From positions 1 through 13,688 of the forward strand of contig DLQL01000038.1 in assembly GCA_002477565.1 (NCBI GenBank): a stretch of 13,688 nt of DNA, in the 5' to 3' direction. The stretch is from Flavobacteriaceae bacterium UBA7433 (lineage in GTDB: Bacteria; Bacteroidota; Bacteroidia; Flavobacteriales; Flavobacteriaceae). The notes below the pieces were generated by a model. It had not been told where the DNA came from and ran no database searches. It worked only from the letters and a program-made list of their open reading frames with translations. Both the position numbers and the translations under genes were made by a program. Shown here in pieces: positions 1 through 6,989 of this stretch (position 1 is the stretch's first letter; every line of letters starts with the position of its first letter).

Positions 1-2
1 GC

Positions 3-203
3 GCAAAAGTTTCTCAATACGCTTTGCTTCCTCAAGGACAAGTGGAAGCGACAACACGCGTTTTGAATATGGTCAAACAAATGGACGACGAAGGTTTTGG
101 AAACTGCACCAATACCGGTGCTTGTGAAGTGGAATGCCCTAAGGGAATTTCACTAGAAAACATCGCGCGTATGAACAGAGAATTTTTAAAAGCCTCTTTG
201 TAA
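3..203 (+). CDS. sdhB: Succinate dehydrogenase/fumarate reductase iron-sulfur subunit, C-terminal part (partial)
   Basis: Only the last 66 codons lie in the window; the reading frame is open from base 3 to a TAA at 201-203 and the start is outside. The visible protein carries the final cluster-binding signature, FGNCTNTGACEVECPKGIS, a CxxxxxCxxxCP arrangement that supplies ligands to the 3Fe-4S and 4Fe-4S clusters of the B subunit. It is followed by the ending ENIARMNREFLKASL. The preceding YALLPQGQVEATTRVLNMV segment is also typical of the family. The protein passes electrons between the flavoprotein subunit and the menaquinone site on the cytoplasmic face of the membrane. In Bacteroidota it is normally the last gene of the sdhCAB/frdCAB operon, which agrees with the strong terminator just after it. 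Whether the enzyme runs as succinate dehydrogenase or fumarate reductase cannot be told from this fragment. Confidence 0.93.
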   Translation, partial: AKVSQYALLPQGQVEATTRVLNMVKQMDDEGFGNCTNTGACEVECPKGISLENIARMNREFLKASL

Positions 204-232
204 ACCAAACGGTTTTTTTCATACTATTCATG

Positions 233-270
233 AAAAGCACTTCTTCTCTTCTCAGAGGAAGTGTTTTTTT
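233..270 (+). terminator. Rho-independent terminator after sdhB
   Basis: A 10-bp stem pairs CACTTCTTCT (238-247) with AGAGGAAGTG (254-263), including one G-U pair, around a 6-nt loop (248-253). Seven T residues (264-270) follow at once. An A-run on the left side (233-236) could let it act weakly in the other direction too. It lies 30 bases past the sdhB stop and closes that transcript. Confidence 0.9.
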
Positions 271-318
271 GTAGCGCATCTCTTCACTATTTTCGACAAA
301 GACACTTTAAAAACTAGT

Positions 319-339
319 AAAACTATCGGCTATTGATAG
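319..339 (-). terminator. Weak candidate terminator of ppnP
   Basis: On the minus strand CTATC (339-335) pairs with GATAG (327-323) around a 7-nt loop, and the transcript continues TTTTACTAGTTTTT. The 5-bp stem overlaps the ppnP stop codon. The U-tract is interrupted, so this is only a candidate. Confidence 0.35.
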
Positions 340-611
340 GTGCACAAATAGGATGTCTGTCCCACAGCCTTTACCTTAAAAGACGTGTTTGCTGCCACTT
401 CAAAAGAAGCAGCCGCTTTGTAAGATTTCCATTCGGTCTCTCCTGGCAGCAATGCAATCAGTTCTCCTTCAATGACCGTCATTATTTCGTGGCTCGAAGT
501 TCCAAACTCATAGTCCCCTGCTTCCATCACACCTATGGTAGAATTTCCAGATGCTGTGCTGTATCCCAAAGATTTTACCTGTGCGTCAAAATATTCATTT
601 GTAGTAATCAT
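330..611 (-). CDS. ppnP: Pyrimidine/purine nucleoside phosphorylase PpnP (YaiE/DUF1255 family cupin)
   Basis: The 93-aa product matches the small single-domain cupin PpnP. Recognisable segments are NEYFDAQVKSLGY near the N-terminus, then GVMEAGDYEF, EIMTVIEGEL, LLPGETEW and the C-terminal TSYLCTY. These follow E. coli YaiE almost step by step (94 aa). The family performs phosphorolysis of several purine and pyrimidine nucleosides to base plus ribose-1-phosphate in the cytoplasm. The frame is open upstream to base 665, but the ATG at 609-611 is preferred. It gives the family length and begins at the family's usual MxxxNEYF, and a Bacteroidota -7 motif (632-639) lies between it and the upstream ATG. 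The gene is transcribed in the same direction as the nap block 80 bp upstream but looks functionally unrelated and probably has its own promoter. Confidence 0.93.
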   Translation of the reverse strand: MITTNEYFDAQVKSLGYSTASGNSTIGVMEAGDYEFGTSSHEIMTVIEGELIALLPGETEWKSYKAAASFEVAANTSFKVKAVGQTSYLCTYQ

Positions 612-631
612 ATGTGCAGTTTTTATTGCTT

Positions 632-639
632 CAAAGATA
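632..639 (-). promoter_or_regulatory. ppnP: Candidate Bacteroidota -7 element for ppnP
   Basis: TATCTTTG on the minus strand fits the TAnnTTTG consensus exactly and lies about 20 bases before the chosen ATG. No clear TTG-type -33 element is visible at the expected distance, so the assignment rests on one motif and its position. Confidence 0.45.
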
Positions 640-691
640 GCGGAAGTTCTACATTTAAAATCCATTTCTACTAAAAAACAACCCGTTTCCT

Positions 692-1909
692 TTATCTTTT
701 GTATGATATTTCCCCAGTCTCAATGGCAATTGCTGTCCTGGCAAGCATGGTGAAGACAAAGGCCCCCATAGCCCAAATACCCAATGTGACCCCCACTTCA
801 ATACCTGTCGGAAGGTATTCTGCAATTTTTCCATAGGGGCCTGGGATAAAACCAGGGACAATCAGACCAAATCCTTTTTCAATCCAAATAGCAACAAACA
901 AAACAAAACAGGCACCGTACAAAATGGGCAACTTGATTCTCAATTTGTGAAACGTCAGTACAAGAGTTGCCAACACATTCAAGGGGATTGCCGTCCAAAT
1001 CCATGGCAACAAAGCGTTTTTTCCATGCAATCCAAAAAACAAATAAGTCGCACTTTCACTGTGATGTGTAGGCGCATAAAATTCCTTAAACAATTCGGAA
1101 GCCAACATGATCAGGTTGATTTGCGCAGCAACGGCGACCAACAAGGCTATTTTATGAAGGGTTTTGTCAGCAATTTTAAAAGAAGTTTGAGACCGGATGA
1201 CTGCCAAGATCAAAATGATTAACGCGGGACCCGCCGCAAAAGCAGAAGCCAAAAAGCGAGGGCCCAACAAAGCGTTGTTCCAAAAAGGCCGGGCCTGCAG
1301 TCCTTGGTACAAAAAAGCGGTGACTAGGTGAATCCCAATAGCCCAAAAAACAGAAAGTAAAACTCCCGGAACATATACTTTTGAAAGGGCTTCCTTTCCT
1401 TGGTAATGCCGGAACAAGATGTAAAAAGGAATGCTCACATTGAGAAATAAATACCCGTTTAGCACCAAGACATCCCAAGTCAAAAGGGAACTTGGAAAAT
1501 TAAAAACTCCGACACCTGGAATCATATGCCACAATACGGAGGGGCCGCCCATATCTGCGATCACAAAAGCCAAGCACATGAGCAAGGCAGCTACTGCCAA
1601 TCCTTCTCCAATCAACACCGGCTGTTTGAAGTCAAGATCCTTTAAGACATAAGTAGGCAGAATCAACATGACTGCCGCAGCTGCAACACCTACCAAAAAA
1701 GTAAAATTAGAAATGTACAAGCCCCAACTCACACGATCTGTCATCCCCGTAACGCTGAGCCCTTGCTCCAATTGTATCGAATAACAATACATTCCGGTCA
1801 ACATTGTGGCCGTTAGAAAAGCCATCCACAAGTGGTATTTTTGAGCTCCTTTTGTAAGGATATCAAAGCTGTCTAAAACCAATTTCTTAAAAACACGCAA
1901 TCTTCTCAT
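692..1909 (-). CDS. NrfD/PsrC/DsrP-family integral-membrane quinol dehydrogenase subunit
   Basis: This is a 405-aa, strongly hydrophobic protein with about ten predicted membrane helices. The first starts near YHLWMAFLTATM, and the last is GIEVGVTLGIWAMGAFVFTM close to the C-terminus. Length, helix number and features such as DRVSWGLYISNFTF, PFWNNALLGPRFL and IEKGFGLIVPGFIPGP place it in the NrfD superfamily, in the ten-helix DsrP/HmcC-like branch. Such proteins exchange electrons between menaquinol and a partner ferredoxin on the outer face of the cytoplasmic membrane. It is the last gene of the nap block, 29 bases after the ferredoxin, the usual ferredoxin/NrfD pairing. An in-frame GTG (1913-1915) lies two codons before the chosen ATG (1907-1909); either could be the start. 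It is not NapH, which is a four-helix protein with its own Fe-S motifs, nor NapC, which is a cytochrome. Confidence 0.9.
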   Translation of the reverse strand: MRRLRVFKKLVLDSFDILTKGAQKYHLWMAFLTATMLTGMYCYSIQLEQGLSVTGMTDRVSWGLYISNFTFLVGVAAAAVMLILPTYVLKDLDFKQPVLIGEGLAVAALLMCLAFVIADMGGPSVLWHMIPGVGVFNFPSSLLTWDVLVLNGYLFLNVSIPFYILFRHYQGKEALSKVYVPGVLLSVFWAIGIHLVTAFLYQGLQARPFWNNALLGPRFLASAFAAGPALIILILAVIRSQTSFKIADKTLHKIALLVAVAAQINLIMLASELFKEFYAPTHHSESATYLFFGLHGKNALLPWIWTAIPLNVLATLVLTFHKLRIKLPILYGACFVLFVAIWIEKGFGLIVPGFIPGPYGKIAEYLPTGIEVGVTLGIWAMGAFVFTMLARTAIAIETGEISYKR

Positions 1910-1938
1910 TTGCACTAAATTTATTTATTGAAAAACTA

Positions 1939-3015
1939 TCAATCCATAAAATACCAGAACTTAGGAGCGGTTCCCAAATCTTCTTTCAATCGAAATACTT
2001 TTTTATGCTCCAATACCCACCGCAAGGCACTGTTGGGGTCTAACAAATTTCCAAAAATCCGCGCTCCTGTTGGACAGGCCTCTACACAAGCAGGGTTCAT
2101 TCCTTTGCGCGAGCGCTGTATGCAAAAGGTGCACTTTTCCATGACGCCTTTTTTGCGCATGCGATTCCCCAAATAATGTTGTTTTTTATTGACTTCAGAT
2201 GCAGAAACCTTGGGCGTACTCCAATTGAATCTCCGTCCGTCATAAGGGCAAGCAGCCATGCAATAACGGCAGCCCACACACCAATCGTAATCAATCACAA
2301 CAATCCCATCGGGCTCTTTCCAAGTAGCCTGAACAGGACAGACATCTACGCAGGGAGGGTTTTCGCAATGGAAACACTGAGTGCCCATATAAAAATGTCC
2401 TTCAGCGGGTACTTCGTGGTAATAATTGTCATCGGATTCATTGAAATTGAAACCCGCTCCCTCTTTCATTTCATGGATGCGGATGTATTGCATTTGCGAA
2501 TTTCGGTCTTGGTTGTTTTCCTTCACACAAGCATTTACACAATCCATATACCCCTGGCATTTGGAAATATTAAACGCGTATCCAAACAAGACGTCGGCTT
2601 GTGCGTCCTCAGAAGAGAGCTGGACATTGCTTGCTGTTTCTAATTGGTGCAAACGCACTAACCTCTCTACGGTTTCCTTTTTCTCAGCAGGGGTCATGAG
2701 CTTGTAATTTCCCTTGAACTGCTCTTCCCAATTCAACTGCGCTTTTTCTTTTGTCTCGTTGTCAGCAGTAAGGCTGCAAGAGCTAGACAAGGCTCCTACT
2801 CCAAGGAGCAAACTGGTGCTCAATTGTTTAAAAGCATTTCGTCGGTCCATAGAAGCATTGAAAATTTGTTCAAAACCATCTTTTCTTTTGTCTTTTTCGG
2901 CTTCCTGATGACTGCTACAACCTCCCGAAGTTTTCCCGCAGTTGCAAGACGCTTTGACCTGCTCTTTTATTTTGGAAAGAGGTATTGAAAACCATTTTTT
3001 ATTTTCTGAATCCAT
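1939..3015 (-). CDS. Periplasmic four-cluster ferredoxin (DsrO/HybA/NrfC-like) with Tat-like signal and Cys-to-Tyr change in the first motif
   Basis: This 358-aa protein is the electron-transfer partner of the NrfD-like protein. From about residue 141 it carries four cysteine groups: C153-Y156-C159-C163; C214, C217, C222, C226; C246, C249, C252, C256; C295, C298, C310, C314. In relatives the first group is normally CxxCxxCxxxC; here the second Cys is a tyrosine (KCQGYMDC, codon TAT), so one cluster may be 3Fe-4S. A Tat-type segment, DRRNAFKQL followed by a hydrophobic stretch ending GALSSSC, begins only at residue 57. It is preceded by a charged extension with CNCGKTSGGC. A late Tat-like signal of this kind is known in Bacteroidota ActB-type proteins. 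An alternative ATG at 2848-2850 would put the signal at the N-terminus (303 aa), but the longer form leaves a normal 27-bp gap to the upstream cytochrome gene. The partner relationship is inferred from family and synteny. Confidence 0.9.
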   Translation of the reverse strand: MDSENKKWFSIPLSKIKEQVKASCNCGKTSGGCSSHQEAEKDKRKDGFEQIFNASMDRRNAFKQLSTSLLLGVGALSSSCSLTADNETKEKAQLNWEEQFKGNYKLMTPAEKKETVERLVRLHQLETASNVQLSSEDAQADVLFGYAFNISKCQGYMDCVNACVKENNQDRNSQMQYIRIHEMKEGAGFNFNESDDNYYHEVPAEGHFYMGTQCFHCENPPCVDVCPVQATWKEPDGIVVIDYDWCVGCRYCMAACPYDGRRFNWSTPKVSASEVNKKQHYLGNRMRKKGVMEKCTFCIQRSRKGMNPACVEACPTGARIFGNLLDPNSALRWVLEHKKVFRLKEDLGTAPKFWYFMD

Positions 3016-3042
3016 CCCTTGTTTTTTTAAAGCTAATTCCTA

Positions 3043-3672
3043 TTATTTTCCCTTTCTTTCTACTTCCTTTTGTGTGTTGAAACGCGCCGGCCATCTTTTT
3101 TCAATACTGGGCTTGTGGGGGCTGTGGCAATTGGTGCAGGTCATGGAACGTCTTGGCGGCTTCCAACCTTCCAATTGCTTTCCATGAGCGCCTCCTATCC
3201 AATCTTTGAATTGTGGAAAGTGACATTGGCGACAGAGCTGATAGCTCCTGTCAAAATCGATGCCTACTCCCGTCAAACTTTTCAGATGATTCATAGATTT
3301 GGAGTCGTGGCAAGTGCGGCAATCCATCGTACTTTTTTTGGCGTGTTGTAAAACAATGTTCCAATGTGCTTTTTTATGAATTGTTTCTTCAAATGCTGGC
3401 AAAGGGTGGCGATGGCATTCACTACAGGCGTAAGAGTTTAATTGGCTTTTCCGGTCGGGAATCAGAAACGATTTATGACCCTCTCCTACTTGAATTAAAG
3501 AAAATTGAATCGCTAAAGAATCAATAGATATCAGGGATTGCTGAGGGCTGTTTCTTTTTTCCCAAACTTGTTTGGAAATTTTAGAATAGGCTGCATTGTC
3601 CTCGGTTTTTTCACAACAAATCAAGAGCGCTACAAGAAGGATAAGAATTGCGTGTCTGGGCTGCTGCTTCAT
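3043..3672 (-). CDS. Tetrahaem c-type cytochrome, probable lipoprotein (cytochrome c3-like)
   Basis: The 209-aa product has four CxxCH haem-binding motifs: CSECH (83-87), CRTCH (118-122), CRQCH (147-151) and CTNCH (179-183). The N-terminus is a short signal sequence, HAILILLVALLICC. The second cysteine could be lipidated, although the lipobox is not ideal. The C-terminal block GGAHGKQLEGWKPP...CTNCHSPH is typical of multihaem cytochromes linked to ferredoxin/NrfD modules. The start ATG overlaps the stop of the upstream cytochrome gene (ATGA at 3669-3672), which indicates translational coupling. By position it should carry electrons from the ferredoxin/NrfD quinol dehydrogenase to the NapB-like cytochrome, the job NapC does in other bacteria. 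It lacks the NapC/NirT membrane-anchor architecture and the usual length of NapM is not clearly matched, so no gene symbol is given. Confidence 0.88.
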   Translation of the reverse strand: MKQQPRHAILILLVALLICCEKTEDNAAYSKISKQVWEKRNSPQQSLISIDSLAIQFSLIQVGEGHKSFLIPDRKSQLNSYACSECHRHPLPAFEETIHKKAHWNIVLQHAKKSTMDCRTCHDSKSMNHLKSLTGVGIDFDRSYQLCRQCHFPQFKDWIGGAHGKQLEGWKPPRRSMTCTNCHSPHKPSIEKRWPARFNTQKEVERKGK

Positions 3673-4346
3673 GGGTTATTCCTTTTAAAAAAATTACCTG
3701 CTGATCCTTGATTTCTATTGACTGTATGGCATTGTCGGCAATGCATGCGTTCGGGATGTGTGACGCTGATTTCTTTAGGGGCACTTGGACCCGCATGGCA
3801 AGACAAACAATTGGTACGCATTTGAAGGGAATGGGGAATGCTTGGAGGGCTTCCAAGCAAAGCGCGTTTTGACTCAGGCGCTGATCCTCGAACAAAATGA
3901 GTTTTTTTGAAAAGCTTTTGGCTCTTTTGAGGGACATGACATTGACGGCAATTCACCATTTCGGGATGAGGACTTATGGGGGTATAGGCCTTCCATTTCT
4001 CTACAAAGCCTCCATATTTATGGCATTGTAAGCAATCCTTTCCCCCCATCGACATCTCTTTGGAAATCGGGTGTGTAATACTAGGAGGAGATCCGTAAAA
4101 GGACCTGTTTTGTCTGTACTCTTTTGTGTTTCTTTGAAATAGGGTGTCCCAAAGTATCGTAGAATGTCTTTGTGCGCTATGGGGTTCTTGATTGAAGCCT
4201 TCTTCAATATAAAAATCTTGTGAGGTCAATTCTCTTTCCAAAGGCATGTAGGCTCCCTTTTGACCAGAGCGATAACTAAAATCACAGATTGTAATAAAGC
4301 TCGCCGTCAAAAGAACAAATAAAAAGACAATTCCCTTTCTTTTCAT
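3669..4346 (-). CDS. Tetrahaem NapB-like cytochrome, apparently a tandem duplication of the di-haem NapB core
   Basis: The 225-aa protein has an N-terminal hydrophobic segment (about 5-20) that can be a signal peptide or anchor. Four haem motifs follow: CLQCH 105-109, CRQCH 133-137, CLSCH 180-184 and CRQCH 203-207. Each pair is laid out like di-haem NapB, where a PPxIPH histidine precedes the first haem motif and an SPTH-type histidine precedes the second. Here GSPPSITH (85-92) and SPHP (H127) serve the first pair, and GSPPSIPH (165-172) and SVTHP (H197) the second, an 80-residue period. CHVPQ after the second motif is also a NapB hallmark. It lies directly after napA (3-bp gap) and overlaps the next cytochrome gene. 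The expected role is delivery of electrons to NapA in the periplasm. NapB is usually about 130-160 aa with two haems. Confidence 0.85.
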   Translation of the reverse strand: MKRKGIVFLFVLLTASFITICDFSYRSGQKGAYMPLERELTSQDFYIEEGFNQEPHSAQRHSTILWDTLFQRNTKEYRQNRSFYGSPPSITHPISKEMSMGGKDCLQCHKYGGFVEKWKAYTPISPHPEMVNCRQCHVPQKSQKLFKKTHFVRGSAPESKRALLGSPPSIPHSLQMRTNCLSCHAGPSAPKEISVTHPERMHCRQCHTVNRNQGSAGNFFKRNNP

Positions 4347-4349
4347 CGT

Positions 4350-6677
4350 TTATGCTTTTTGAACTTTTACAGCGCATTTTTTATAGTCGGGTTGTTTTGA
4401 AATGGGGCAAAAAGCATCCAAAGTCAACTCGTTAATCAGCATGTCTTCGTCAAAAAAAGGCACAAAAACTTGACCCATTTCAGGAATTCCTCTTTCGTTT
4501 ACAGAGGCTGGCAGTTGAATGGTCCCCCTTCTTGAAGTGAGTAGTACCAAATCTCCTGTTTGAATCTGTAGGCGTTTTGCATCTTTTGGGTGTACTTCCA
4601 CATAGGCTTTTGGCATGGCTTTGTGTAAAACGGGAATCCTTCGTGTCATCGATCCCGTATGCCAATGCTCAAGCACACGGCCTGTACAAAGCCAAAAATC
4701 AAATTCTTTGTCTGGAACTTCAGGAGCGGGTTCATAAGGCCGTTGCCAAATCACAGCTTTTCCATCGGGTTTCCCATAAAAATGAAAAGCTTCTCCATTG
4801 CTACAAGCGGAATCATATTGGGCGTTGAAACGCCATTGCGTGGACTTGCCATTTACAAAAGGCCATTGCGCTCCAGCTTGGGATTTTAAAATCGACAAGG
4901 GAGGCATGGCGTGTTTTTTCCCCTCATGGTGCCTGGTATATTCCTTGTAAATTTCTTCGATATGGGTTTCTTTTTGATAGGAAAATTGTTTTTCAAAACC
5001 CATGCGTTTCGCTACTTCTATCATTTGCCAGGTGTCACTCATCGCTTCTCCAGGTGCAGGAATCATCTGTTCAAAATATTGGGTGCGCCGTTCCGAATTT
5101 CCATAGAGACCCTCACGTTCGATCCACATGGCAGAAGGCAATATTACGTCGGCAATATCTGTTGTGGGAGTTGGATAAACATCAGAGACGACGATAAAAC
5201 GTTGTTCTTTTTTAGCGGCGTCTCGATAGCGTTTGAGTTTGGGCATTGTGACCATGGGGTTGGTGACTTGAATCCACATAAATCGGATGTCTCCTCGATC
5301 TAGAGCGCGAAACATTTCTACAGTGTGGTAAGTCGGTTTGGAGGGAATGTTTTCTACTGGGACTCCCCATATTTTTGCTGCGTGTTCACGGTGTGTCTTG
5401 TTCATGACCACCCCGTGTGGCAATTTGTGTGTCAAAGTTCCTACTTCTCTTACGGTACCACAAGCGCTTGGTTGCCCAGTCAAAGAAAAAGGGCTGTTGC
5501 CAGGTGTGGAAATTTTACCGGTGAGCAAATGGATGTTGTACACCAAATTATTGATCCAAGTCCCTCGTGTGTGTTGGTTCATTCCCATGCACCAAAAAGA
5601 CATGACCTTTTTGTTGGGGTCGCCGTAACAGGTGGCTAAGTAGCGAATATCTTTTTCAGAAACACCCGTCAATTGCGTCACTTTTTCAGGTGCATAGCCT
5701 TCTAAAAACTGTTGGTAATCTTTATAATTTATTTTTTTAGGCCGGTCTTTGAATTGGTAATTGTCTTCCAACCCATATCCCATGTCTGTCAATCCTTTGC
5801 GAAAAGAGCAATGTTTTTCTACAAATGATCTGTGTACCCATCCCTTCTTTACGAGTTCGTAGCAAATGGCATTTGCGAGTGCCAGATCTGTTTGAGGACG
5901 AAACAAGATGGAATTGTCTGCTGCTTTACTTGTTCTTGTAGTTCTGGTAGTGAGGTCGATGATTTTAGCGCCTCTTTTAAGGCGTTGATCCAAGAGTCTT
6001 GAGAACAAGACTGGATGCATTTCTGCCATGTTGTTGCCCCAGAGAACAAAGATGTCTGCATGGTCTATGTCTTCGTAACATCCCATGGGTTCGTCCAGTC
6101 CAAAAGAAGTTAAAAATCCGGTGACGGCACTTGCCATACACAAACGGGCATTGGCTTCTACATTGTTGGTGCCGATACAACCCTTAAAGAGTTTGGAGGC
6201 CACATAACCATCTGGAATGGTCCACTGGCCTGATCCGTAAATGGAAACTGCGTCTTTGCCGTAATCTGTGATTGTTTTTTGCATTTTGGAAGCGATCAAA
6301 TCCAAGGCTTCTTGCATCGTGGTTTGTACGTAAGACCCATTTTTCTTTACCAAAGGGTGTGTCAGCCGGTCTTTTCCATACAGTGCGATGATGGAGTGAT
6401 ATCCTTTGACGCAACAGAGCCCTTTGTTTACTGGAGAGTTTGGATCGCCTTTGACAGCAACTGCTTTGCCGTTTTCGATTCCAATCAAAACGCCGCACCC
6501 GACTCCACAAAAACGACACGGTGCCTTTTTCCAATCTAGAGTCCCCGTTGTGGACGCGTTGTTTCTTTGTGTTTCGGCAAATAATATTCCTGGAAATAAA
6601 GCTGTCGCAGTGGTCATCGCTGAGAGTGCCGCCATTTTCTTTACAAAATTTCTTCTGCTAGCGTTTAAGTTTCCCAT
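4350..6677 (-). CDS. napA: Periplasmic nitrate reductase catalytic subunit NapA
   Basis: The 775-aa molybdoenzyme has a Tat signal, SRRNFVKK at residues 7-14, followed by a hydrophobic stretch ending near FAE (33-35). The N-terminal 4Fe-4S site is C54, C57, C61 and C89. The conserved Lys-Gly after it (CCVKGYH) is seen, as expected for electron passage to the cofactor. The Mo-ligand cysteine is C180 in NARLCMASAVTGF, followed by the NapA-specific run DEPMGCYEDIDHADIFVLWG and NNMAEMHP, which separates it from formate dehydrogenases and assimilatory enzymes. The C-terminal domain (about 640-775) is the usual molydopterin-dinucleotide-binding fold (GRVLEHWHTGSMTRR). It reduces nitrate to nitrite in the periplasm. 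The length lies between Desulfovibrio NapA and the longer proteobacterial forms. napD lies 3 bp upstream, and the double-NapB cytochrome 3 bp downstream, so the genes form one operon. Confidence 0.96.
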   Translation of the reverse strand: MGNLNASRRNFVKKMAALSAMTTATALFPGILFAETQRNNASTTGTLDWKKAPCRFCGVGCGVLIGIENGKAVAVKGDPNSPVNKGLCCVKGYHSIIALYGKDRLTHPLVKKNGSYVQTTMQEALDLIASKMQKTITDYGKDAVSIYGSGQWTIPDGYVASKLFKGCIGTNNVEANARLCMASAVTGFLTSFGLDEPMGCYEDIDHADIFVLWGNNMAEMHPVLFSRLLDQRLKRGAKIIDLTTRTTRTSKAADNSILFRPQTDLALANAICYELVKKGWVHRSFVEKHCSFRKGLTDMGYGLEDNYQFKDRPKKINYKDYQQFLEGYAPEKVTQLTGVSEKDIRYLATCYGDPNKKVMSFWCMGMNQHTRGTWINNLVYNIHLLTGKISTPGNSPFSLTGQPSACGTVREVGTLTHKLPHGVVMNKTHREHAAKIWGVPVENIPSKPTYHTVEMFRALDRGDIRFMWIQVTNPMVTMPKLKRYRDAAKKEQRFIVVSDVYPTPTTDIADVILPSAMWIEREGLYGNSERRTQYFEQMIPAPGEAMSDTWQMIEVAKRMGFEKQFSYQKETHIEEIYKEYTRHHEGKKHAMPPLSILKSQAGAQWPFVNGKSTQWRFNAQYDSACSNGEAFHFYGKPDGKAVIWQRPYEPAPEVPDKEFDFWLCTGRVLEHWHTGSMTRRIPVLHKAMPKAYVEVHPKDAKRLQIQTGDLVLLTSRRGTIQLPASVNERGIPEMGQVFVPFFDEDMLINELTLDAFCPISKQPDYKKCAVKVQKA

Positions 6678-6680
6678 TGT

Positions 6681-6920
6681 TTACGAGTTTATCGGTGTTT
6701 GGAAGCCTGCTACCATTGCCAAGTGTTTGAGATTTTCCAAAGACTCCAATTGGATTTTCAAGGAGGCTTCTTCACCCGCGTTTCTTGTGTCGGTTATCAA
6801 AATCAACAATTCTGTATTCACCGCAGGGAGTGCCTCGCAATGAGAGATGGACAACAACTCCTCTAAGAGTTTTTGTTGTTGGCCTTCTACCGGGTGTGCC
6901 AAATAGCTTGTTATGGGCAT
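6681..6920 (-). CDS. napD: NapD, chaperone for the NapA Tat signal
   Basis: This is a 79-aa soluble protein with the ferredoxin-like beta-alpha-beta layout of NapD. It has an N-terminal strand, ITSYLAHP, then a helix EGQQQKLLEELLSI, the central strand ELLILITDT, a second helix ASLKIQLESLENL and a final strand HLAMVAGF. The family binds the NapA twin-arginine signal peptide in the cytoplasm and holds back export until the molybdenum cofactor is inserted. Sequence identity in NapD is generally low, so the call rests on size, pattern and its place 3 bp before napA, which carries a clear Tat signal. It is the first gene of the nap block; the start ATG at 6918-6920 lies downstream of a 227-bp intergenic region with candidate regulatory sites. 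Confidence 0.88.
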   Translation of the reverse strand: MPITSYLAHPVEGQQQKLLEELLSISHCEALPAVNTELLILITDTRNAGEEASLKIQLESLENLKHLAMVAGFQTPINS

Positions 6921-6945
6921 TCTTTGAATTTAGAGTTGCAGAATA

Positions 6946-6966
6946 TAAAGAACCCAATTAAAGAAC
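6946..6966. repeat. 8-bp direct repeat TAAAGAAC in the nap upstream region
   Basis: TAAAGAAC occurs at 6946-6953 and again at 6959-6966, a 13-bp period, between the palindrome at 6976-6989 and the napD start. It overlaps the region where the nap promoter should be (minus-strand TATATTCT at 6940-6947 is a poor -7 candidate). It may be an operator or chance in A-rich DNA. Confidence 0.4.
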
Positions 6967-6975
6967 TTAAATCAT

Positions 6976-6989
6976 ATGACAATTGTCAT
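6976..6989. promoter_or_regulatory. Candidate CRP/FNR-type operator upstream of the nap operon
   Basis: ATGACAATTGTCAT is a perfect 14-bp palindrome. Its layout is two 5-bp half-sites around a 4-bp core, the same as the FNR/DNR site TTGAT-N4-ATCAA, and it shares the TGA-N6-TCA core. Its centre is 62 bp upstream of the napD ATG, so for a transcript starting near 6936 it would lie near -41 to -47, where activators of this family usually bind. The regulator itself is not in the window. Confidence 0.45.

Noticed and set aside
201..218. Small AAACC/GGTTT hairpin with T-run right at the sdhB stop
   Set aside because: Five-base, mostly A/T stem; the much stronger hairpin 20 bp further on explains termination.
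612..665. Longer ppnP with 18 extra N-terminal residues
   Set aside because: The extension has no counterpart in the family and includes a promoter-like TATCTTTG; the shorter start matches the normal length.
333..674. 113-codon plus-strand frame opposite ppnP
   Set aside because: The minus-strand frame matches PpnP along its length, and the plus-strand product is low in family-like features.
2176..2643. 155-codon open frame on the plus strand
   Set aside because: It lies wholly antisense to the ferredoxin gene, whose cysteine motifs are unambiguous; the predicted product has no recognisable features.
4350..6677. Reading the molybdoenzyme as formate dehydrogenase or assimilatory nitrate reductase
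   Set aside because: The Mo ligand is Cys in the ARLCMASAV context, followed by NapA-type DEPMGCY and NMAEMHP segments, with NapD and NapB-like neighbours and a Tat signal.
6406..6843. 145-codon open frame on the plus strand over the napA start and napD
   Set aside because: Antisense to two well-supported genes and to the NapA Tat signal and Fe-S motif; a shadow of coding bias.
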